DNA of 28,469 nt from a virus: positions 1 through 28,469 of IMG/VR virus record IMGVR_UViG_3300031951_000941; one strand, given 5' to 3'. Positions 1-7,000 of the stretch are shown here, piece after piece. Below the pieces are notes generated by a model. The model had not been told where the DNA came from. It did no database searches and was given only the letters and a program-made list of their open reading frames with translations. Every line of letters starts with the position of its first letter. Positions within the stretch are counted from its first letter, which is position 1. Position numbers and translations under genes: made by a program.

Positions 1-227
1 CTCACGTCTACATTAAGTTTACGAAGAAGGGAAGATATACTTCTACCTTTGGAATCACATACCCAACAATGCCATCTTTGAGTATCTAAATTAACCTGCA
101 GTTTCTTTTTGTGGTGGTTACAAAAAGGGCAATGGTGGGCTTGTTCATTTCCTTTTAGAGATGAACCAACTCCCAATGCAGAGTCTAATATATTGATTAT
201 TTTTAATTTGTTCTTACCCGATAACAT
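1..227 (-). CDS. T4 gp61-like DNA primase, N-terminal zinc-finger part (cut by window edge)
   Basis: This is the first 75 codons of a gene that runs off the window. The translation starts MLSGKNKLKIIN and carries a CHC2-type zinc ribbon: CPFCNHH at about residues 33-39, then WHCWVCDSKGR at about residues 54-64, followed by SLLRKL. The pattern CPFC-x-H-x-KK, VN-x-x-T, WHCWVC, KGR is that of the T4 gp61 primase family, which makes RNA primers for lagging-strand synthesis with the gp41 helicase. The catalytic TOPRIM part would lie outside the window. The ATG at 225-227 follows a 67-base gap holding a host-like promoter, so the gene probably has its own transcript. Fold and family are clear; the full-length architecture cannot be judged. 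Confidence 0.88.
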   Translation of the reverse strand, partial: MLSGKNKLKIINILDSALGVGSSLKGNEQAHHCPFCNHHKKKLQVNLDTQRWHCWVCDSKGRSISSLLRKLNVDV

Positions 228-256
228 AATTTAGGTTATATCCACAAAAACTTATA

Positions 257-288
257 CAAATATACAACTTTTTTGTGTATTATCCAAA
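257..288 (-). promoter_or_regulatory. Bacteroidota-type promoter for the primase
   Basis: On the sense (minus) strand, TTTG (plus 285-288) is followed after 20 bases by TATATTTG (plus 257-264). This fits the Bacteroidota housekeeping-sigma pattern of TTTG/TTG at about -33 and TAnnTTTG at -7. It lies about 30 bases before the primase ATG. It differs from the ATATTTATA element seen before the structural operons. A base-level promoter in AT-rich DNA can arise by chance, hence moderate confidence. Confidence 0.5.
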
Positions 289-305
289 TTATTATTATCC
301 AAATT
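279..305. repeat. Short tandem repeat, 12 bases twice
   Basis: The 12-mer ATTATCCAAATT occurs at 279-290 and again at 294-305. One copy covers the last codons of the small gene ending at 295; the other carries the TTTG of the proposed primase promoter. It looks like a small slippage duplication that created or doubled the -33 element. Confidence 0.6.
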
Positions 306-498
306 TAGAATTTTTTACATCAATAAGAAAATCCGCTAAAAATTGAAGTTTTGCAGCTACTTGTTCTCTAGGTTGATTTGCTAGAACTATTTGTTTTAAA
401 TCTAATAATGATGCTGCTGCGATTGAATGTGCATCATCTTTTGAGTTTAAGTATGCATCGGAGATACCATACTTTTTTGAAATTTCAGTAAGTGTCAT
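295..498 (-). CDS. Small protein of unknown function (67 aa)
   Basis: I do not recognise this 67-residue protein. It starts MTLTEISKKYG and looks all-helical. Residues 2-13 (LTEISKKYGISD) could be a helix-turn-helix-like start, but the product is too short to be sure. There is no signal peptide, membrane segment or cysteine. It is the last gene of a three-gene unit (1148 to 295), 12 bases after the GIY-YIG gene stop, and it overlaps nothing. Its position between tail genes and the primase does not assign a role. The spacing, an ATG start and a complete frame support it as real. Confidence 0.6.
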   Translation of the reverse strand: MTLTEISKKYGISDAYLNSKDDAHSIAAASLLDLKQIVLANQPREQVAAKLQFLADFLIDVKNSKFG

Positions 499-510
499 AA
501 CGTTTGTTTA

Positions 511-918
511 TTAATATATATCCTTTCGGAAGAATTTTCCCATTAAATTTTCATTAATAGATTGTGGGTCACTCAAAACATCTAATTTGAACTGCCACCA
601 AACTTCCCAATATGTAAGTGATTTTTTACTAAAGCAGAATTGGATGATTTCTCTTTCAAAATCTCCACCTCTACCTTCTTTTACTTCTGATTTAATCCAT
701 TCGTTTGATGAATAGTATTTCTCCCAATCGGAAGCTTTACGAACTACTCTTTTACGAACTTTTCCCTTTAGGGGTTTTAAACGGCGAGTTGAAGTAAGTG
801 ATTTTTTACCAATATAGAATTTACCAGTTGGCGTGTGTATTATTTTATAGACAAACCCAACAGCACCTTCAGGTGTGTTTTCTTCTGTAACAATATTTCC
901 CTTAAATTTCCAAGACAT
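511..918 (-). CDS. GIY-YIG-family endonuclease-like protein (135 aa)
   Basis: The N-terminal half carries the two hallmark strands of GIY-YIG nucleases: GFVYKI at about residues 21-26 (the GIY position) and FYIGKKS at about 34-40 (the YIG position). A basic stretch with several Arg/Lys follows (RRLKPLKGKVRKRVVRK), then SDWEKYYSS. A later LTYWEVWWQF supplies a candidate catalytic Glu at about residue 104. The length fits a minimal single-domain phage enzyme without an added DNA-binding module. Such small GIY-YIG proteins in T4-like phages are often homing-type or DNA-processing nucleases. The start codon overlaps the upstream stop as TAATG, so it is translationally coupled to the 76-aa protein. 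The target is unknown. Confidence 0.75.
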   Translation of the reverse strand: MSWKFKGNIVTEENTPEGAVGFVYKIIHTPTGKFYIGKKSLTSTRRLKPLKGKVRKRVVRKASDWEKYYSSNEWIKSEVKEGRGGDFEREIIQFCFSKKSLTYWEVWWQFKLDVLSDPQSINENLMGKFFRKDIY

Positions 919-1148
919 TATTTTGTTTTAGAAGTCTGAATGGTATCAGTGTATTTTTTTGAACTATTGTATCCACCTGTTGTACCACCAATTGCACCAC
1001 CTCTAAATTTAGATAAATCAGAATTCATTAAATCTTTTGAATTTTGAAATGGTTGCTCTACACCAATAGGAGTTTTATCTACACCCTTTGTATTGGCTTT
1101 TGAATCGCTTGGTTTTTTAGTTAATAAAAGTTCTACTAATTTTGACAT
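918..1148 (-). CDS. Small Gly/Ser/Lys-rich protein of unknown function (76 aa)
   Basis: This 76-residue protein starts MSKLVELLLTKKPSDSK and has a Gly-rich middle (FRGGAIGGTTGG) and a Lys/Thr/Ser tail. It is probably largely disordered apart from the N-terminal helix. It has no cysteine, signal peptide or known motif. It is the first gene of a three-gene unit: an ATATTTATA element lies 20 bases before the ATG, and its stop overlaps the nuclease start. The promoter type and location beside virion genes suggest late expression, perhaps as a minor virion or scaffold-like component, but that is only inference. Confidence 0.6.
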   Translation of the reverse strand: MSKLVELLLTKKPSDSKANTKGVDKTPIGVEQPFQNSKDLMNSDLSKFRGGAIGGTTGGYNSSKKYTDTIQTSKTK

Positions 1149-1168
1149 GTCTATGTGTTTTACTTATC

Positions 1169-1177
1169 TATAAATAT
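1169..1177 (-). promoter_or_regulatory. ATATTTATA element before the 76-aa gene
   Basis: The sense strand reads GGTTATATTTATAG, with the 9-mer ATATTTATA 20 bases before the ATG. The same GGTTATATTTAT 12-mer recurs before the gene starting at 4003. It is a proposed phage late-promoter core. Confidence 0.5.
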
Positions 1178-1181
1178 AACC

Positions 1182-2042
1182 TTATGTATCAAAACGAATT
1201 ATAAAATTTACTGGATAATCAGGTATTGATTTAATTGGTTGTGGAAGTTTTGCTACCGCAACCATATTTAGTTGTTCATCATACAATCCTATTGTTGTAA
1301 TAAAAGGTGCTAAATAAGAACCAGTTCTATCTAATGATGAACTATATTCGTAATCGGCAAATCCACCCTTTTTGTTAGAATCTATTGATGAAGTAAAACT
1401 ATGAAGTTTTATTCTACCAACCGTTCCATCGGGATCATAATCAACCGCCGATGGATTTTGTGATACATTAAATTCGTTTTCTAATACTGATATAAAAATT
1501 TCATTTTCAAATATTGTTTTTGTAGAACGATAGTTTAAATTAAATGTATTTAACATTGAACCACTTTCAACATCTCTAGTAACAATCACCAAACCTCTAT
1601 CATAAAATATATTTCCCGCTACATTGCTACCAGAATCTAGAAGATTTGAGTATCCATCATCCGTATAGGTTTTTGAAGTTGTTTCATCTTCTAAAATAAC
1701 GGTACCCGGTTTTATACCTTCTCCATAATATACTTGGGAAATCGGTAATACAACCAATTGATTGTTTAAATTTCTTTCATCCGTAGATGCATAAGATTTT
1801 CTCCTTCCTACTTCCGTAAGGACTGAAGCAGTGGATGCATTTCTATAAAATTGTGCTTTAATAGAACGAAAAAGAGCCTGTTTAGAAATACCATATGATT
1901 TTTCTTCAATTTCTTCATCATAGTTTCCAAAACTACCACTCTTTGCAAATATCGGATTTATGTCATTTTCATCTAAAGTCCACTCTTTGTAAACTTTAAT
2001 AGGTCTTACCACAATATCCGATTTTGGAATTTCTTTAAGCAT
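1182..2042 (-). CDS. Virion/tail structural protein, paralogue of the next upstream gene (286 aa)
   Basis: This 286-residue protein has no signal peptide. Its C-terminal half matches the neighbouring 413-aa protein in order. FYDRGLVIV corresponds to FYPDRGIIVL, the LENEFNVSQNPS region to REFNYSNNPT, FITTIGLYDEQ to YLTTIGLYND, and VAVAKLPQPIKS to VAVAKTSQPIVKS; both end in a short beta-rich run. I recall similar C-termini in unassigned virion proteins of environmental myophages, but cannot name the part of the particle. It has its own ATATTTATA element and follows the terminator of the paralogue, so it is expressed independently. A tail or fibre component is likely; the exact role is unknown. 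Confidence 0.65.
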   Translation of the reverse strand: MLKEIPKSDIVVRPIKVYKEWTLDENDINPIFAKSGSFGNYDEEIEEKSYGISKQALFRSIKAQFYRNASTASVLTEVGRRKSYASTDERNLNNQLVVLPISQVYYGEGIKPGTVILEDETTSKTYTDDGYSNLLDSGSNVAGNIFYDRGLVIVTRDVESGSMLNTFNLNYRSTKTIFENEIFISVLENEFNVSQNPSAVDYDPDGTVGRIKLHSFTSSIDSNKKGGFADYEYSSSLDRTGSYLAPFITTIGLYDEQLNMVAVAKLPQPIKSIPDYPVNFIIRFDT

Positions 2043-2056
2043 TAAAATGAATTTTA

Positions 2057-2065
2057 TATAAATAT
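2057..2065 (-). promoter_or_regulatory. ATATTTATA element before the 286-aa virion gene
   Basis: Sense GAATATTTATATAA, 14 bases before the ATG at 2040-2042 and just after a terminator hairpin. It is one of eight copies placed before transcription units. Confidence 0.5.
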
Positions 2066-2075
2066 TCTACAAATG

Positions 2076-2098
2076 AAAAACCCCCTTTAAAGGGGGTT
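2076..2098 (-). terminator. Rho-independent terminator after the 413-aa virion gene
   Basis: A perfect hairpin with stem AACCCCC (plus 2079-2085) and GGGGGTT (2092-2098) around a TTTAAA centre. On the sense strand a short T run follows. It sits 21 bases after the stop of the 2120-3361 gene and is the strongest G/C stem in this region. Confidence 0.85.
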
Positions 2099-2119
2099 CT
2101 CAATATAGTTAAGATTTAA

Positions 2120-3361
2120 TTAGAATGATAATTTCACTTTAACTAAAACTTCTTTATCAAAAGATTTAACGATAGGTTGTGATGTTTTGGCAACAGCAAC
2201 ACATTCGTTTGCATCATTGTATAAACCAATAGTTGTTAAGTAAGTTTGTGGGTCAGTTTCAAATGTAGTTTCTACAAAAGAACCATCACTATTTACATAT
2301 GTTGGATTATTTGAGTAGTTAAATTCTCTATTAGTTGCTCTTACAAAGAAGTGTTGAGTAGAAATGTTTTCAGTTCTACGTGCTTCAAAATCACCACCAA
2401 ACTTAATAGCTGATAACAATTTGTATTGATTGAATTGTTCTCTATCTTGTGCTAAATTACCTGCTAAACTTCCACTAATTTGATAATTACCATCTTTAGT
2501 GTAAATAGTTTCAGTTGCAATTAAGTTTCCAACAACCGATGCAACAGCATCAGCGTTAAGAACGATAATTCCTCTATCAGGATAGAATAATCCAAATCCT
2601 TCACCATTTGAACCAGTTGGAGTTTTTATAGTTGCTTCATTTTCAGTTCCTAAATTAAGAGAACCAGAAACAACTTTAAATGTTCTACCACTTAATCCTA
2701 AATCATCACCAAATTTCTTTCCACTATTATCAATAAAAGTAAATGTACCGTTTGAACCTCTTAATTTTAATGACCAGTTACCAGCATCCATTTTTTCTCT
2801 ATAACGGCTTCTCGCAATGTTTATAAAATACAATGAATTTGCATCAGTAGCTGTACCTGCAGAATTCTCAAATGAGAATTTAGTATCGGTTGGGTCTAAC
2901 AACATTGCTCTATATTGTGCGTATGTTGCTTTGGTAGCTAATAAAGCAGAATCATTATCTGCTAAGTTCATAGAACCACTACCATTTACATGTCCATAAG
3001 CAATAGCAAATTGTACTTCTGCAGAATCGGAATATAATGCTGGATTATAATCATAAACATTAGTATAGTAATATCCACTTTGTGCTATTGATTGTGCGGA
3101 TGCTGTAAAAAATTGAGTTAAGGAACCAGAATCACCGGTCCATAGACCAGTTGTAACCACTTCTACTTTTGCGTTTACCTTATCAAAATCACCAAATCTT
3201 TTATAAATACCGGTTGTAACACCAGAAGTATTTGTTGCAATTTGTTGACCTGCAGGTAATACACTATTAATAAGTGATACTATCTGATTTGTATCAACCG
3301 TACCAGTATTAGCTAATGCTGCTATTTGGGCGGTTATATTAGGGTCATTAATTAGTGCCAT
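2120..3361 (-). CDS. Virion/tail structural protein (413 aa), paralogue of the following gene
   Basis: This 413-residue protein is rich in Ser/Thr/Asn/Gly and lacks a signal peptide. Its N-terminal ~150 residues (starting MALINDPNIT) include FGDFDKVNAKVEV, a Trp-containing turn (TGLWTGDSGS) and a helix with ATKATYAQYRAMLLDP. The central and C-terminal part aligns with the 286-aa protein at 1182-2042 (FYPDRGIIVL, REFNYSNNPT, YLTTIGLYND, VAVAKTSQPI). It thus looks like a paralogue with an extra N-terminal domain. It is the second gene of a two-gene unit, 18 bases after the 207-aa gene, and is closed by a strong terminator. The combination suggests a highly expressed virion protein of the tail or fibre system. 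Confidence 0.7.
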   Translation of the reverse strand: MALINDPNITAQIAALANTGTVDTNQIVSLINSVLPAGQQIATNTSGVTTGIYKRFGDFDKVNAKVEVVTTGLWTGDSGSLTQFFTASAQSIAQSGYYYTNVYDYNPALYSDSAEVQFAIAYGHVNGSGSMNLADNDSALLATKATYAQYRAMLLDPTDTKFSFENSAGTATDANSLYFINIARSRYREKMDAGNWSLKLRGSNGTFTFIDNSGKKFGDDLGLSGRTFKVVSGSLNLGTENEATIKTPTGSNGEGFGLFYPDRGIIVLNADAVASVVGNLIATETIYTKDGNYQISGSLAGNLAQDREQFNQYKLLSAIKFGGDFEARRTENISTQHFFVRATNREFNYSNNPTYVNSDGSFVETTFETDPQTYLTTIGLYNDANECVAVAKTSQPIVKSFDKEVLVKVKLSF

Positions 3362-3379
3362 TTTTTATTTCTTTTTTTA

Positions 3380-4003
3380 TTATGGTTTGTAAGTTACAGT
3401 TACTGGAATAGTTTGAGAACCACCGGTTTCATTACCATAAACTGTCAATGTAGTTGCAATATCAATTGTTAAGTTTGGATTAGGTGTAAATCTAAATTCT
3501 AATCCACTTACAACTTGTGCAGTTGTTGTGATTTCTTCTCCTAAAAATACTGGTACAGTTCCAGTTGCGGTTGCTCCTCTTACTACAGTAAGTGTACCTG
3601 CTCTTTGGTCTGCCAACACAACAGTGTAACCAGCACTACCATTTCCTGCTGGAGATGTAGTTGGTAATAAAGCAACACCACCTTCGGTTTGATTTACTGC
3701 TACTGACGGAACACCCAATCTTACAGTTGGGATTTGTGTAGTTCCTTTAGGAAGTGTTACCAATTTATATCTCAATACTTGAGTTTCATCTGGTGAAGCT
3801 TCCGTAATAGGAATTGCTCTGATTGCTGAATCATAATAAGCCGAACCCTTTGGGTGTGCTGGCTCATATAATGTGTAATCAATCTCATCATCACCTAAAG
3901 CGAACTTTGTGATGTTTAAAGACTGACCGGATGCTAATTTTTGTCTACCTTTTTTGGTAAGAATTGCATCAACTGTGATTTCGGTATTATCTAAATATGC
4001 CAT
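3380..4003 (-). CDS. Virion-associated fibre/tail protein (207 aa)
   Basis: The N-terminus contains TVDAILTKKGRQKLASG followed by NITKFALGDDEIDYTLY and a HPKGSAYYDSAI stretch. I recall this LTKKGR...FALGDDEIDY signature from many unassigned T4-like and environmental phage virion proteins. The C-terminal ~120 residues are Thr/Val/Gly-rich beta sequence (TVVLADQRAGTLTVV, VYGNETGGSQTIPVTV) like an Ig-type or fibre domain. There is no signal peptide. It is first in a unit with the 413-aa gene, 29 bases after a promoter-like element, and directly follows the giant tail gene. A fibre or fibre-attachment component is the best guess; receptor binding is not shown. Confidence 0.7.
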   Translation of the reverse strand: MAYLDNTEITVDAILTKKGRQKLASGQSLNITKFALGDDEIDYTLYEPAHPKGSAYYDSAIRAIPITEASPDETQVLRYKLVTLPKGTTQIPTVRLGVPSVAVNQTEGGVALLPTTSPAGNGSAGYTVVLADQRAGTLTVVRGATATGTVPVFLGEEITTTAQVVSGLEFRFTPNPNLTIDIATTLTVYGNETGGSQTIPVTVTYKP

Positions 4004-4032
4004 TTGATATTGTTTTTATCTTTGTTTTCTAA

Positions 4033-4041
4033 AATAAATAT
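4033..4041 (-). promoter_or_regulatory. ATATTTATT element (one mismatch) before the 207-aa gene
   Basis: Sense GGTTATATTTATTTTAG, 29 bases before the ATG. The 12-mer GGTTATATTTAT is identical to that before the gene starting at 1148. Confidence 0.45.
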
Positions 4042-4062
4042 AACCATTTAGTATTTTCAATT

Positions 4063-7000
4063 TTAATCTACTTCCAAAATTGGTTCTCCACTACCTCTAC
4101 CAGTCTTAGCAACTCGTAGAATATTAGGATTAGTTGTAAATGTTTCTACAGGATCTAAACCATCTGGTGTTGTTGCCGCCGTTTGTTTAGAACCTTTAAA
4201 ATATGAACGTTGTAAACCCTCACTTAATCCATTAACAAATTTGTAGTGGGTTGGAAGGTATCCATTAATTGCAGTTACCGCTGTTATATCGTTTCCTATC
4301 GCTATACTACCACTAAATGGTAACAATGAAACATAATATTTATCTTCATATGTTGTTATTGTACTATATACAATTGGACCAGATGTTGTAGTTGGATATC
4401 CTCCGGTTTGAACTTTTTTCTTCTTAGCTTTTGTTTCTTTAACTAAAAATGCACTAACTCTACTACCAGTTGTTTCCAAATTACCAAATACATCATCATA
4501 TGCTCTATAAACTGAATTACCTCTTTTCGCGTACAAACCAAATCCTAAATTAGCTCTTGAATTTTTATCCATTCCAATTTGTTCAACCGAAAACGCATCA
4601 ACTTCACCATATAAACTCGCTCCAGTTGGACACTGAATATTGATTGAACCCGTATTTGGATAAGTTGGGTATTCCGTTTCAAATAGCCCACCAACATTAT
4701 AATCAATAGTACCACCATAAGTAGGATTTGTACCTTCAACAATTGTTATAGAATCAGCATCTATGGTACTATCATAATTGTTTATATCGGTATTTAAAAT
4801 TGTTAAATTTGTTGCATCTAAATTACTTTCTTTTACATCGTAAGTAGATTCAATTTTATCATTTTCTTGATTATCAATATAAACTTCAAAATCATTTCTT
4901 AATGATTCAGGTTTGTTCCACTTAACTTTACTTCTTTCTAAAAAGTGTGGTTCAATTAATAATCCTTTAGAGATTTTAGCTCTTGCAGGTGATAAATCTG
5001 TCAGTACTTCAAATAATGATTTATCAATATATTTAACTAATTGAATGTATTCGTAAATATTTCTATTTTCTAATCTTTCAAAATAATATTCTCTTAATAC
5101 ATCTAACTGTCTATAATTTTCTCTGTATTCATCGGAAGGGTCTCCAATATAATTATCTATATTAAAATCTCCAAATGCTTTTAAGATATCCATATTCAAC
5201 TCCTTGATTGGGGAGAAGAACAATCCTAAACGATTTGAATCAACAGGTGCTCTATCAAACGCTTTTTCAGTTGCTCTAACTTTATATGAAAGATTTGTTT
5301 TTAATGTTTGTGTTTCAAATCTAATCTTATTAGAATAATTAAATCCTAATGATGGAACGGTAGCAGTTACAGTTCTTTCATATGGTGTATATTGATATGG
5401 ATAAGCAGAAGCAGAATACATATTACTTGCACTCGCAAAAGGTTCTCCATAGCTTGTGTTAATTGCAACATTCTTAATAAGTGAATCTTTTGTTCTATCT
5501 TTTGGATATTCAAAATCTAATCTGAAAACTAAATCTGCTGTGGATGCGGTATATGAGTTACCATTGATTGAATCAGGAAATAATGTATGATTTTCAAATT
5601 TACTTCTTTGTAGTGGAACTTCCCATAAACGTAATTCATCTACATTACCTTCAAATCCATTACCACCAATTTGTAAAGATGAACCACTTTCCCATTGACC
5701 ATCTCCCGTCAACAATGACATACTTACCGAAGTAATTATTCTTTTACCATCGGTTGTTGCTAACCATACTTCATATTGTGAACTTGCACCAGGATAGTTA
5801 TAACGATTAATAACAATATTTGAATAATTTTCCATAGAAATAGGAAAATCTAAACTACCGGTAACCAAATCAGGTCCATAAACATACTCTACGGTTGATG
5901 CAAAATAAGTTGTAGAAACTGATGCACTTATGAATGGCGTTTCAACATACGCAGACGCTCCCGCATCACCGCCAAAATTTAATTCCAATCTACCAAATGA
6001 GCCAGTTGTTTTATATAAATTTAATGCCCATTCACTTCCTGAAATTAGTGTTACATAATTTGTAGGAATCTTTGATGGTAAAATTCTAAATTCAATACAA
6101 TTAGGATAATCGCCAGTTTGTGCAGTTGTATGCCACGGAACTTTAATATTTGAACTACCATTTTGATTTAAACTTCCTGTTAAAAATATTGCTGCGGTTC
6201 TATCTTCAAATGTAAATTTACTACTTCCTCCTTTGGTTGGGTCTTGTGGTCCACCAAATTCCATTATTGTCAACATAGATTGAGGAACACCATAACAAGC
6301 CATTGCAGCCTTTAATGCTCTTCCAGTACCTTTGTGCTTTAATAGATATGGTAAGTTATTTAATATTCTTCTCCAAACTTCATTATTTGCTTGTTCAAGT
6401 GGCATTGAATATAAAGCGTTACCTTCTCTATTAGTACCATAAACATATTCCCATAAAAAGTTAGTATTAAAAGCCTTTTTGGGATTCCAACCCATAGATG
6501 CCAATAAAGGTTCAACCAAAGAATTTATTACACCTTTTGATTGCTTTTCTTCAATTAAATTATTTGATTTTAATGCATTTATATACACCCAAATAATATC
6601 AAAGTGTTGACCAATCATATCCAAAAATACTAAAAAGTCATTATTATTAAAGTCTTCTTGTATATAAAGTGGTATATTATTTGAAAGATAGTTTACATTA
6701 TATTTGTCATAAAATTCCGAAGAAGCTAAAATTGTGTTATACCAAGTTAGTGCTTGTGTTGTATTTGATTGGTATAAATAATATCTAAAAATACCATCTC
6801 CACCTTCTGCTAAAAATTTTGGATATGCTAATGAATTAGTAGATGTGTATAACCATTTTTCAAACCCATCAAAGTTTTGAATAATAGTATTGATTTTTTT
6901 AAGAAGTGAGCCTCTTTCATTTATTGAATCTGAACCATATAATATTGGAGTTTCATAAGATAATTCAAAATCACCTGTTTCAGTTGCTATAAATTCATCA

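Noticed and set aside
1169-1176. T4 late promoter TATAAATA read on the plus strand
   Set aside because: The plus strand does show TATAAATA at these sites, but no genes lie in that direction, so I treat the sense-strand ATATTTATA as the relevant form.
6770-6777. Internal TATTTATA copies (also near 17965 and 18214) as promoters
   Set aside because: They lie inside long genes and lack the leading A of the 9-mer; in AT-rich DNA they are expected by chance.
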